From assembly GCA_003225295.1 (NCBI GenBank), contig QHYZ01000079.1, forward strand, positions 1 to 55,531: DNA of 55,531 bases. Reading direction: 5' to 3'. The notes under the pieces are model-generated. The model worked only from the letters and a program-made list of their open reading frames with translations, was not told where the DNA came from and did not search any database. The DNA is from Acidobacteriota bacterium (lineage in GTDB: Bacteria > Acidobacteriota > Terriglobia > Acidiferrales > UBA7541). Made by a program: the position numbers and the translations under genes. Below, one piece after another: positions 46,954-55,062 of this stretch. Position 1 is the stretch's first letter. Every line of letters starts with the position of its first letter.

Positions 46954-47802
46954 CTATTGTTGGGGCGGAGGATTTTGCTGTGGACTAGCTGGGCTGCCGG
47001 GTTGTTGGCCGGGGGTCTGACCGAACGACGGGGCCAATCCCGTTCCCGACTGCATGCCTGGCTGTCCCGCTCCGAGATTGTCCTTTGAAGGATCCCAGAT
47101 AAATTCGAAGAGTCGATAATTCTTGGCTTTCTCGTAGACGATGATGGAAGGTTTGTTGACCTTGCTTCCGACGCCGATGATGTTGCCTCCGATGATGGTG
47201 GGCGGATCACCAGTGGGGATGGCCTGCGGATTGGATCCCGAGTCGCTCTGGTCGGTCCCTTCAGGTGTTCCCGTACTAACCGGTGGATTGGTACCCGAAG
47301 TCGTTCCACCGAGCGGTGTCCCGCCCAGGCCTTGCTGGCCAAAAGCGCCGGGCTGGGCCGGGGCGCCAGGTCCGTTCAATGCGCTCGCGGGAGTGCCCAC
47401 GCCCCGTATTTGAGGAAGCTGGAGATTTTGGGCAGGCTTCAGGCTGCCCATGAGCTGTCCCGCTGGCCCCACATAAATGAACCTCCAGGAACCGTCTTCC
47501 TGGTTCATGGGGTCTTTGTAAACTTGGCGCATGAAGCGGAGTGAGCCCACCTTCGGCTTGGTGAGGTCTTCGAGGGAGGTCGGGAACCGCCCCATTTTGC
47601 GGAAATAGAGCTTTACTCCGCGGGCGTACTGCTTCCCTCGCCAAATCATCTCTTTTTCTTTTTCGCGCCGAGCCTCGGTCAGGATGTTTGGCACAACCAC
47701 CATCGTGGAAATCAGCAAAACGGTGACCAGGAAGATGATTACGAGCAAAGCATATCCACGCTCGCTGCGCTTCCCTGCTGTTGGTGGACGCCTGGCGTTC
47801 AT
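46954..47802 (-). CDS. pseudopilin-like protein of type IV pilus/type II secretion locus
   Basis: 282 residues. The N-terminus SERGYALLVIIFLVTVLLIS resembles a prepilin leader with cleavage after Gly, but the usual Glu at position 5 of the mature protein is absent. A GspG-like globular part follows: EMIWRGKQYARGVKLYFRKMGRFPTSLEDL and DPMNQEDGSWRFIYVGPAG. The C-terminal half is a low-complexity Gly/Pro/Gln-rich tail with a short ordered part (KNYRLFEFIWDPSKD). It starts within the last codons of the PilP-like gene (4-base overlap). Probably a minor pilin or assembly factor. Confidence 0.75.
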   Translation of the reverse strand: MNARRPPTAGKRSERGYALLVIIFLVTVLLISTMVVVPNILTEARREKEKEMIWRGKQYARGVKLYFRKMGRFPTSLEDLTKPKVGSLRFMRQVYKDPMNQEDGSWRFIYVGPAGQLMGSLKPAQNLQLPQIRGVGTPASALNGPGAPAQPGAFGQQGLGGTPLGGTTSGTNPPVSTGTPEGTDQSDSGSNPQAIPTGDPPTIIGGNIIGVGSKVNKPSIIVYEKAKNYRLFEFIWDPSKDNLGAGQPGMQSGTGLAPSFGQTPGQQPGSPASPQQNPPPQQ

Positions 47803-48338
47803 GAGGAGGGCGGTGCTCCTTGCTCCTCGAGGAGGGCGGTGCCTCGCCGCCCCGAGGAGACTTCTTCGAATTCGAGGTTCGCGTTGCCCACTTTCAGGAT
47901 ACGAAAGCGATTAAGCAAGAGTTCGCCTTCCGCGACAACATAGACCTCTTCGCCGTCAGTGAAGAAGGCACGACGGGCACTACCGAAGGGAACGGTGCCG
48001 TAGCCGAAGAATTTTAATGGCAGCGTCGGAGGAGGGGGAGGCGGCGGCGGGGGAGGGGGACCTGACGACTGTTCAGTCGTGGTGGTGACCGGTGGTGGTG
48101 GCGGCGGCGGAGGAGTCGCGCTGAAGATATTGCGGCCGGTACTCTTGTATTCGGTCTCGCGGGCCCTCTTCAGCCTGTCGGTGTGGAGCTGGGGGTTTTC
48201 CACGGAAAGCAATTGAGGGGCCGTGGTGCCCGCAGCGACGGTCACAATGGGTTTATCATGGTCGAGATACAAAAACCAGATAACCCCGGCGATCAGCAGG
48301 AGCACGGAGAGCACGGCGAGTTGTTTCTTCTGCTTCAT
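47799..48338 (-). CDS. PilP/GspC-like inner-membrane lipoprotein or linker
   Basis: 179 residues. One N-terminal membrane helix (LAVLSVLLLIAGVIWFLYL), a linker with two polyproline stretches (eight and eleven prolines), then a small beta domain: LPLKFFGYGTVPFGSARRAF and VYVVAEGELLLNRFRILKVG, as in the HR domain of GspC and in PilP. It takes the place of PilP between PilO and the outer membrane. Overlaps both neighbours by four bases (start 48338 in the end of pilO, stop in the pseudopilin gene). The polyproline linker probably spans the periplasm. Confidence 0.75.
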   Translation of the reverse strand: MKQKKQLAVLSVLLLIAGVIWFLYLDHDKPIVTVAAGTTAPQLLSVENPQLHTDRLKRARETEYKSTGRNIFSATPPPPPPPPVTTTTEQSSGPPPPPPPPPPPTLPLKFFGYGTVPFGSARRAFFTDGEEVYVVAEGELLLNRFRILKVGNANLEFEEVSSGRRGTALLEEQGAPPSS

Positions 48339-48892
48339 GTGCCCATCCGGAAATAGGTCCTGACGTGTAGCACCACCTTGATAACATTTGATGCTTGATT
48401 CGCGTTCTCAGATGCGAGAGTCAATGAATCCACCTGGTAGAGATTGGCGGAGCGCTGCAAGCCATTCAGAAACCCGATCATGCTCACATAATCTCCACTC
48501 ACGGTAGCGTCGATGGCCACTTCTGTCATCCCACGGTTGGCAATCTTGGTCTCCCTCGAAGAATACCCTTCGAGCTGAATTCCATTTTTCTTGGCAGTGG
48601 CGCCGAGTTCAGACCGGACGGAGGAATAGCCCGCGCTGGCCGGAAAGAGCGACTCTTCAAATTGATCACAATCTTTCTGGATGGCGGGAATGTTCTCGCG
48701 GATGTCCTGGGCGCGCTTGATATCTGCTTTCAAGACACTGTGTTGCCTGGTCTCCATGGCCAGCTGTTGTTGTGGCGCGTGCGGGGCGGAAAGCTGCCAA
48801 CTGTAGGCAGCAAGCGCGACATCCGTAAGGACGAGAAGAATCACGCTGCCGAGAATCGCCCGTTTCCGCACTGTGAAGTCGCGCCGCATCAA
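48335..48892 (-). CDS. pilO: PilO, type IV pilus inner-membrane alignment subunit
   Basis: 185 residues. N-terminal helix KRAILGSVILLVLTDVALAAYSW, a coiled coil (about 40-75), then a ferredoxin-like PilO domain: FPASAGYSSVRSELGATAKK, TEVAIDATVSGDYVSMIGFL and LYQVDSLTLASE. Overlaps pilN and the PilP-like gene by four bases each side. With PilM, PilN and PilP it forms the inner-membrane alignment complex. Confidence 0.85.
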   Translation of the reverse strand: MMRRDFTVRKRAILGSVILLVLTDVALAAYSWQLSAPHAPQQQLAMETRQHSVLKADIKRAQDIRENIPAIQKDCDQFEESLFPASAGYSSVRSELGATAKKNGIQLEGYSSRETKIANRGMTEVAIDATVSGDYVSMIGFLNGLQRSANLYQVDSLTLASENANQASNVIKVVLHVRTYFRMGT

Positions 48893-49458
48893 AGTCTCGA
48901 ATAGACAGTTGACAATTGGACCACCGTTCGATCGCCGTTTGTGTTTCCGCTCGGATTGGCGTGAACATCCAGTACTTTAACTCCCGTAAATTCTTTCGAT
49001 TCTTCGAGGGCGCGCTCAAATTTGAGCTCTGCTTCGTCACTTGTGGCGCCCACGGTCAGTTTCACTTCCACGTATCCTGCAACCTGCTTGGGCTCGATGC
49101 TGACGACGCGCACGCCGGTCGGAAGAATGTGCTCCAGATCCATGAACATGAGTGTCCAATTGAAGCTGCGCGCGTCGAGGATGGTATTGATGAAAGCGGC
49201 GCGATCGTGCAAATTGGCGATGTCCTTTTGACTGAAATAGCGCTCCAGCTCTTTGCGCTGCGCTTCGAGCTTGGCCATCTCCTGACGCATTTTTTCCGTC
49301 CGAGCGCGCAAGGCATAGTCGACTTTGCGGGCAGAATAGACGTGCCAACCCAACCCCAGAAACAGGAGTCCCGCGACGACCGCGGTCAGACCGGCACCAA
49401 CCAGGAATCGCCGGTGGGTTTCCAGTGCCTTGGTTGCTAAATTGAGCCGAATTTTCAT
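48889..49458 (-). CDS. pilN: PilN, type IV pilus inner-membrane subunit
   Basis: 189 residues. A short cytoplasmic N-terminus with the PilN-type MKIRLNLATK (the part that binds PilM), one membrane helix (LVGAGLTAVVAGLLFLGLGWHV), a coiled coil (LRARTEKMRQEMAKLEAQRK) and a periplasmic PilN domain with SFNWTLMFMDLEHILPTGVR and VEVKLTVGATSDEAELK. Lies 32 bases after pilM and overlaps pilO by four bases. Confidence 0.88.
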   Translation of the reverse strand: MKIRLNLATKALETHRRFLVGAGLTAVVAGLLFLGLGWHVYSARKVDYALRARTEKMRQEMAKLEAQRKELERYFSQKDIANLHDRAAFINTILDARSFNWTLMFMDLEHILPTGVRVVSIEPKQVAGYVEVKLTVGATSDEAELKFERALEESKEFTGVKVLDVHANPSGNTNGDRTVVQLSTVYSRL

Positions 49459-49490
49459 GCTCTTCTTGCCTCAATCCCGAAAAACCGACG

Positions 49491-50471
49491 TTAGCCTCGT
49501 TGCAGCATCCAACCGATCAAACCTTCCAATTCGCGATCCGCCAGCGGACTGGCGTCCTCTTTGATGCGTCCATCGGAGACTGCGGAGTGTAGCAACGACC
49601 GCACCTCACAATGGAATTCGGCCTCCAGTGGCTTGGCAAACTCAGCGAGTCGGGTGCCAAGCCCGGCGACGCATACGGATTGAATGGCCTCATGCCAGGT
49701 ATCCTGATAGTACGCCGCCACCGGAAAAATCTCTTCGAGAAGCATTTGCGGCTGGAGGTTCACGCCGTGTGCCGGAAGTTCCGTACAACGATAGCCGCAC
49801 AAAACACCGCGGCGCACGATCGCGGTAGTCAAGGTGGAACCCGAGACGCGCGCCAGGAGCGTCGCCTTCTCATCTTCGACTAGCGAGATGGCGGCCAGCG
49901 AAGAACTCAACACCACGCCGGGATGCAGCCCGATTCCCTCGACCAGGGATTCGTACTCCCTGATAATGCGGAGCCTGGCGAGGGCCGTGACGACGTCCAC
50001 GCCGACTTCGCGCGGTGCCTGGCGCATGTAGGAGATGAGCGTCTCATCGGCTTCAAAGGGCACGCTCTTCTTCAGCTTCCACCGCAACATCGGAACGGCT
50101 TCGGCCGCCGAGCGCGGGAAGTCCTCAAAGTGCTGCACGAAGACGCGGATCACCGTGTCGGGAACGATCATGGCAACATCTTCTTCGTCCCGGGTGCCGA
50201 GACGAGTGCAGACATTGGTCACTGCCGCCTTAACGGCGGCTCCGTTCACGATGTTGGCTTCGACGGCCGATGGCACTAGCGCTCCAACCGGCAAAGATTC
50301 AACAGCATAGCCATCCAGCGAACCCGTGCGGCTCCAGCGGGCCGCTGCTACGCGATCCGGCGCAACTTCGATGGCCATCGCAGCGCCCGGCATGGCATCC
50401 AGCCAACGCGCAACCCGGCGCGCCCACTCAAACTGGTAAATCCCCTGCCGGAATGCAGTGGTGCTACTCAA
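49491..50471 (-). CDS. pilM: PilM, actin-like ATPase of type IV pilus assembly
   Basis: 326 residues. The N-terminal strand MAIEVAPDRVAAARWSR fits the PilM start, and the actin-like fold is indicated by EEDVAMIVPDTVIRVFVQHF, LRWKLKKSVPFEADE, LEGIGLHPGVVL-like helix (ESLVEGIGLHPG), and VRRGVLCGYRCTEL. The canonical nucleotide motifs are weaker than in model PilM proteins, for example no clear DxGxxxT. The start is uncertain: TTG 50471 overlaps the pilB end by eight bases, while the ATG at 50390 lies just before the conserved strand. Cytoplasmic partner of PilN. Confidence 0.78.
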   Translation of the reverse strand: MSSTTAFRQGIYQFEWARRVARWLDAMPGAAMAIEVAPDRVAAARWSRTGSLDGYAVESLPVGALVPSAVEANIVNGAAVKAAVTNVCTRLGTRDEEDVAMIVPDTVIRVFVQHFEDFPRSAAEAVPMLRWKLKKSVPFEADETLISYMRQAPREVGVDVVTALARLRIIREYESLVEGIGLHPGVVLSSSLAAISLVEDEKATLLARVSGSTLTTAIVRRGVLCGYRCTELPAHGVNLQPQMLLEEIFPVAAYYQDTWHEAIQSVCVAGLGTRLAEFAKPLEAEFHCEVRSLLHSAVSDGRIKEDASPLADRELEGLIGWMLQRG

Positions 50472-52104
50472 CGAAAGTCACCTTGTTAATCTCTTTCACG
50501 GTAGTGATGCCCGCGCGAATCTTGGCCAGCCCGCTTTCGCGCAGAGTGATCATGCCCTCTTCGCAAGCAACGCGCTTGATCTCCGAAGTCGGACGGCGAT
50601 CCACAATCATTTCCCGGATGCGGTCGGTCAGGTCGAGCAATTCGCAGATGGCCGTCCGGCCATGATAACCAGTACCCGAACACTCCAGGCACCCGGCGCC
50701 CTCGGCAAACGTGACGTTGGCCCACACAACCGGGTCGAGACCCGCTTCCTTCAATTCCTCGGGCGAATATCTTTTGGGCTTTTTGCAGTTCGTACAGATC
50801 ACGCGAACCAGCCGCTGCGCCATGATGCAGTTCAAAGCAGAGACAAAGTTGTACGGCTCGACCCCCATATTGATGAATCGGCCGATGACATCGGTCACGT
50901 TGTTGGCGTGGACGGTGGTAAAAACGAGGTGGCCGGTAAGTGCCGACTGAATGGCGATTTGGGCCGTTTCCTGGTCGCGGATTTCGCCGACCATGATCTT
51001 GTCGGGGTCGTGACGCAAGATGGACCGCAAGCCGCGCGCGAAGGTGAGACCCTTCTTCTCGTTCACCGGAATCTGGGTGATGCCCCGCAGCTGGTACTCA
51101 ACTGGATCTTCGATGGTGACGATCTTGTCTTCATCGCTCTTGATCTCGTTGATGGCCGCGTAGAGCGTGGTCGTTTTCCCGGAACCCGTGGGACCCGTCA
51201 CGAGAACCATGCCATAGGGTTCGCGAATGTAGCGCCGGAAACGGCGGGTTTCTTCCACAGAGAAACCAACGACGTCTAGAGTCAGACTCTGGAATTTCTC
51301 TGAAAGCGTTTCTTTGTCCAGAACGCGCAGGACTGCGTCTTCACCGTGACTGGCGGGCATGATGGAGACGCGCAAATCGATGTAGCGCCCCTTGTATTTC
51401 ACGCGGAAGCGGCCGTCCTGGGGAACGCGGCGCTCTGCGATGTCCAGATCGCTCAGCACTTTGATGCGGGAGAGCACCGTGGAATGCCATTCCTTGGCAA
51501 TGGGCTGCATGGCATGCTGCAGCACGCCGTCAATGCGGTACTTGACGGCTACTTCCGAGTCCCGTGCCTCGATGTGGATGTCGCTGGCGCGGCGCTCCAG
51601 TGCGGTGAAGATGATGGTCTCGACGAGGCGCACCACCGGGCTGGCGGTGCTATCGCGAGTTAGACGGTCGCCGGAAATCGTCTCCTCGCTGTCCTCGTCT
51701 TCCTTGGAAGTCTGCAGCGTGAAAGCCTCGGTGGCTTGCTCGAGCACGCGCTGGGATTGCTCGGTGCGTTTCAGAAGATCGCCGATCTGGCGGGCGGTAG
51801 CGACACGAATCAAAAGTTTCTTGCCGAGCAGGAGGGGCAGCTCATCGCTCATCTGCACCTGGCCGGGGTCCGCCGCCGCAATGGCCAAAACATTGTTGCG
51901 CAGTTCAAGCGGCACGAAGTTGTAGCGGAACATCAAGTCTGCGGGGATGGTACGAAACAATTCTGCATCGATCCGCTGTTCTCGAAGATCGATGAACACG
52001 TAGCGGTATCTTTCCGCGAGCTTGCGCGCGAACTCGCGTTCGTTCTGTTCGTCACCCTCAGCTGGCAGCCCAGGCGCAGGAGGAAGTTGTTCTATGGTGG
52101 CCAT
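50464..52104 (-). CDS. pilB: PilB/GspE-type assembly ATPase
   Basis: 546 residues. The N-terminal MshEN-like domain (about 25-110) is followed by the GspE/PilB ATPase core. Walker A GPTGSGKTTTL (304-314), Asp-box region around 175-190 (ASDIHIEARDSEVAVKYRID), Walker B KIMVGEIRDQETAQIAI (369-385) and the His-box TGHLVFTTVHANN. A tetra-cysteine zinc site is present: CTNC (437-440) and CLEC (472-475). It powers pilin polymerisation. Start ATG 52104. First of the six pil genes after pilC in the operon, ending inside pilM. Confidence 0.93.
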   Translation of the reverse strand: MATIEQLPPAPGLPAEGDEQNEREFARKLAERYRYVFIDLREQRIDAELFRTIPADLMFRYNFVPLELRNNVLAIAAADPGQVQMSDELPLLLGKKLLIRVATARQIGDLLKRTEQSQRVLEQATEAFTLQTSKEDEDSEETISGDRLTRDSTASPVVRLVETIIFTALERRASDIHIEARDSEVAVKYRIDGVLQHAMQPIAKEWHSTVLSRIKVLSDLDIAERRVPQDGRFRVKYKGRYIDLRVSIMPASHGEDAVLRVLDKETLSEKFQSLTLDVVGFSVEETRRFRRYIREPYGMVLVTGPTGSGKTTTLYAAINEIKSDEDKIVTIEDPVEYQLRGITQIPVNEKKGLTFARGLRSILRHDPDKIMVGEIRDQETAQIAIQSALTGHLVFTTVHANNVTDVIGRFINMGVEPYNFVSALNCIMAQRLVRVICTNCKKPKRYSPEELKEAGLDPVVWANVTFAEGAGCLECSGTGYHGRTAICELLDLTDRIREMIVDRRPTSEIKRVACEEGMITLRESGLAKIRAGITTVKEINKVTFVE

Positions 52105-52110
52105 GATCCC

Positions 52111-53325
52111 TTACTTTGTCGCCCCCATCATGGAGAAAGAAAAGATGGGTAGATACAGTGAAATCAGAATAAATGCAACTAACAAGCCCATGAAAATCAA
52201 TAGAATGGGCTCGATGAGGGACACCAGCGCGGACAGGCGCACGTTGACCTCTTCCTCATAAAACTCCGCCACGCTGTTCAGCATGGGGGAAAGCGCACCG
52301 CTCGATTCGCCCACCTCGATCATATCCAGGGCCATTTCCGGCATGACACCCTTGGAGGCCAGGGCGGCATGCAGGGATTCCCCTTCGCGTACCATCTGGG
52401 TAGCCTGGCCGACCGTGGCACGCAGCAATTTACTGGTGATGGCATCACTTGCGGTTTGGAGTCCTGCCACCAAGGGCGTCCCGCCCGTCAGTAGCGTCGA
52501 AAGTGTGCGGGAGAACTGCGCCACTTGAAATTTGAGGAGCGTGTCACCAATCACCGGCAGACGGAACTTGAAACGATCGAAAGCCGTTCCACCTTCTTCG
52601 GTACGGGACCAAAGAAAAACTCCGGCTGCCGTCGCGGCCATCAACGCGACGATTCCAAGAACAGCAAACCGATAGTCGACGGTCAAGGCAATCAACAATC
52701 GCGTGGGCCCGGGGAGCTCCACGTTCAGGTCGCGGTAAAGCAGACCAAACTTTGGAATCACCGCGGTAACCAAATAGGTCACGATAACGGTCGCAACGCT
52801 GAGCAACAAAACGGGATAGACCAGCGTCGCGAGAACCTTTTTGCGCACGCTCGTGCTCACTCGCTGATAGGCAATGTAGTAGTCCAGGACACCCGGCAAA
52901 TTTCCGCTCTTTTCGCCCGCCAGGATGGCCGTCGAGTAAACTTTCGAAAATACACCGGCTTCAGCGACAGCCTCGGAAAGCGACTTGCCCTCCCGGACCC
53001 GGTCCCGGATCTGGGTGATGACCGGACGGAGTTTGGGCGATGTGGCTCGGCTGGAGAGAAGATCCAAAGATTTCAAGATTGGCAAACCTGCTTTGATCAG
53101 CGTGTTGAATTGCTGATTGAGAATGAGGAATTCCGAACCGCCAATCTGGCGTCCACTCTTCTGGCGGACCAGCCCGGCGAGGCGGCCGCCACGGGATTCC
53201 ACCGAATAGACGTATAATCCCCGGTCAACGAGTTTCTGACGCGCTTCTTCCTGTGAATTCGCGGGTTCGACGTGCGAAAAGACACGCCCTTCGGCATCCG
53301 CCACCCGGCAGTGAAATTGACCCAT
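52111..53325 (-). CDS. pilC: PilC/GspF-type inner-membrane platform protein
   Basis: 404 residues. Cytoplasmic N-terminal domain, then the two T2SF repeats, each with LGxG-less QFxxxLxxxLxxGxPL-type motifs: LILNQQFNTLIKAGLPIL and QFSRTLSTLLTGGTPLVAGL. Three membrane helices: VLATLVYPVLLLSVATVIVTYLV, FAVLGIVALMAATAAGVFLW and VSLIEPILLIFMGLLVAFILIS. This is the platform that couples the ATPase to pilin extraction. It precedes pilB by six bases. Confidence 0.92.
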   Translation of the reverse strand: MGQFHCRVADAEGRVFSHVEPANSQEEARQKLVDRGLYVYSVESRGGRLAGLVRQKSGRQIGGSEFLILNQQFNTLIKAGLPILKSLDLLSSRATSPKLRPVITQIRDRVREGKSLSEAVAEAGVFSKVYSTAILAGEKSGNLPGVLDYYIAYQRVSTSVRKKVLATLVYPVLLLSVATVIVTYLVTAVIPKFGLLYRDLNVELPGPTRLLIALTVDYRFAVLGIVALMAATAAGVFLWSRTEEGGTAFDRFKFRLPVIGDTLLKFQVAQFSRTLSTLLTGGTPLVAGLQTASDAITSKLLRATVGQATQMVREGESLHAALASKGVMPEMALDMIEVGESSGALSPMLNSVAEFYEEEVNVRLSALVSLIEPILLIFMGLLVAFILISLYLPIFSFSMMGATK

Positions 53326-53418
53326 AGCCTCTCTAGTTTACCTCATCTAGCTGATATGCGGGGAAGGCCTGGTAGGTTGGCTGTTCCTCTCAGGAAAGGG
53401 GACTGCAATACCTGGCTG

Positions 53419-54135
53419 TTAGGGAGTGGCCCCACTTTCGCCGGGTAATTCTCCGTTTACGATGGCCACGCCCGGAGGAGCATGGAAATGGAAGAGAGCG
53501 TCGTCGACAGGAGGGTCAGCCTGCCAGTTGGTAAAGTGAAATTCGATGCGCACCCCCCCAGGATCTCTAACGGCCACGCTAACCAGTTCTCCAGTGTTCT
53601 TGACAATCTCAAAAAATACGGCTTCGCTATCCTCTGCACCGGGTTTCCCGCTCTCCGAGGCACTCGGATTTTGCGATTGAGCGCCAGAACCGCGGAGTTT
53701 GCAGCGAAGCATCACATCGACGGGGCTTTCGAGCTTCTCAGAAGTAGCGACTTGCACCCGGGCGCACACGCGCGAAATTCTCATCTCTCCCGCGAGCAGG
53801 GCCAGAGGTGTCCTCCAATCCGTGCTTTCCTTCGCGGGAACGCGCGTGACGGTGTGGTCTGCCGGAACGTAGAACCAGGCCGACTTGCCGTCCACGAGGA
53901 ATAGGTTTTTTTCGGGAGCCTGGTACTCCCAGCGCATCTTGCCAGGGCGGCGGAAATAGACAATGCCTGCTTCTATGCGGACGATGCGTCCGTTTTCGAT
54001 GTACCGCTCGAGAAATGTTGCTTGTAAGGTCCGGGCAGACCGATATCTAGTTTCCAACCGATTCACGATGATCTTAGCATCGGGAGCTGTCGCGACTATG
54101 AAAAACAAGAACAGGGAACGCAGGCACGGCGGCAT
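53419..54135 (-). CDS. lolA: LolA-like outer-membrane lipoprotein carrier
   Basis: 238 residues. N-terminal hydrophobic leader (LRSLFLFFIVATAPDAK), then the LolA fold: IVNRLETRYRSARTLQATFL, EAGIVYFRRPGKMRWEYQAP, EKNLFLVDGKSAWFYVPADH and a C-terminal VRIEFHFTNWQADPPVDDALF. It transports lipoproteins across the periplasm. Located between the pilin gene and pilC; 94 bases from pilC. Whether it is linked functionally to the pilus (for example for pilotin delivery) is open. Confidence 0.88.
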   Translation of the reverse strand: MPPCLRSLFLFFIVATAPDAKIIVNRLETRYRSARTLQATFLERYIENGRIVRIEAGIVYFRRPGKMRWEYQAPEKNLFLVDGKSAWFYVPADHTVTRVPAKESTDWRTPLALLAGEMRISRVCARVQVATSEKLESPVDVMLRCKLRGSGAQSQNPSASESGKPGAEDSEAVFFEIVKNTGELVSVAVRDPGGVRIEFHFTNWQADPPVDDALFHFHAPPGVAIVNGELPGESGATP

Positions 54136-54229
54136 ACATCCAGTCTAGCAAGGCTAGAGCCGTTGCGCTGAGCGCTTCCATCCGGTGCGATAAATTCTCA
54201 AAACCACGGGAAGGCCGGACGGGAAACGA

Positions 54230-54706
54230 TTAGATCGTCGGGTCGGAGACGGTCGCCGGGGCTGCATCGTTGTAGCGGATCACACCCGGATAATTGGTGA
54301 AAAAACTCCGTCGGCCACTCGAACCGCGCGCAGCTGGGTCGCCGTTAATAGTATAGCTAACCGAAGGCGTAAGCCCATCCCCGGCCCACGTAATGACATA
54401 GCCGCTTTTCGTACCGGTCGCCAGAATGGGATCGATCAAGCAGGCTTGCGTTGAGGAGGCCACGCACGGGCTTGCGCCGCCATCGCCGAGATCCGCCAGG
54501 GTCGCAGAAAAGCCCAAGGTCGGATAGGTAATCGCATAGGCTGTTTCTGACGACTGAATTGTACGAATACTTTGTACGGCGGAAGCCTCGTTGGCGGCCA
54601 TCCGTGAAGCCATAAGATTGGGGATCGCAATTGCCGCTACAATCAGAATGATCGCCACGACGATAAGAAGTTCGATGAGAGAGAACCCTGCCTGTTTTTT
54701 ACTCAT
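54230..54706 (-). CDS. type IV major pilin-like protein
   Basis: 158 residues from ATG 54706. The frame extends further upstream, but the prepilin leader MSKKQAGFSLIELLIVVAII fixes the start: cleavage after Gly 7, mature protein beginning FSLIE with the obligatory Glu 5. The hydrophobic N-terminal helix is followed by MAANEASAVQSIRTIQSSE and a globular part with two cysteines (SPCVASSTQACLIDP). The same architecture occurs in the second pilin at the right end of the window. A sigma-54-type promoter candidate lies about 50-80 bases upstream. Confidence 0.9.
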   Translation of the reverse strand: MSKKQAGFSLIELLIVVAIILIVAAIAIPNLMASRMAANEASAVQSIRTIQSSETAYAITYPTLGFSATLADLGDGGASPCVASSTQACLIDPILATGTKSGYVITWAGDGLTPSVSYTINGDPAARGSSGRRSFFTNYPGVIRYNDAAPATVSDPTI

Positions 54707-54767
54707 AGGGATGTCCCACACGACGGACAACCTTTCCTGGGCCGACACAGCCCACCAGCACTTAGGG

Positions 54768-54784
54768 AGCATTTCATGGGCCAA
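54768..54784 (-). promoter_or_regulatory. candidate sigma-54 promoter of pilin gene
   Basis: Minus strand TTGGCCCATGAAATGCT has the invariant GG and GC ten bases apart, as required at -24/-12, and partial agreement with TGGCAC-N5-TTGCT. Transcription would begin near 54757, leaving a leader of about 50 bases. Pilin genes are controlled by sigma-54 in several bacteria. Confidence 0.4.
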
Positions 54785-54990
54785 CCCTCGCCCTAACCGA
54801 CCTGTTATAACCCCTGTAAAATAAATCATATAGGGTCAAGACGATATCGCCGCGGATGGATTATTATCTCTATCGACAAAAAGCGTCCGCCAAAAACAAT
54901 CATTGACAATAACCGGCACCTTCGCAATTCCTGATATTAGTTTTCGGCCTCCCAGATTCGGTCGGTAGAGGTTGACGGCGTCAGAAATGA

Positions 54991-55020
54991 AAAAGCACGG
55001 GACCCAGGTCCCGTGCTTTT
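54991..55020 (-). terminator. intrinsic terminator after second pilin gene
   Basis: Perfect inverted repeat AAAAGCACGGGACC, loop CA, GGTCCCGTGCTTTT. It is symmetric, so it could work on both strands, but it lies about 40 bases after the stop of the right-end pilin gene on the minus strand and insulates it from the next pilin gene. Confidence 0.88.
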
Positions 55021-55062
55021 CGATTCTAACTGGAGCCAAGAGCAAGCCCCAGGTTGAGGTTC

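Noticed and set aside
48010-48120. Simple-sequence GGC/GGT runs as possible microsatellite
   Set aside because: They encode the polyproline linkers of the PilP-like protein and are explained by that coding function.
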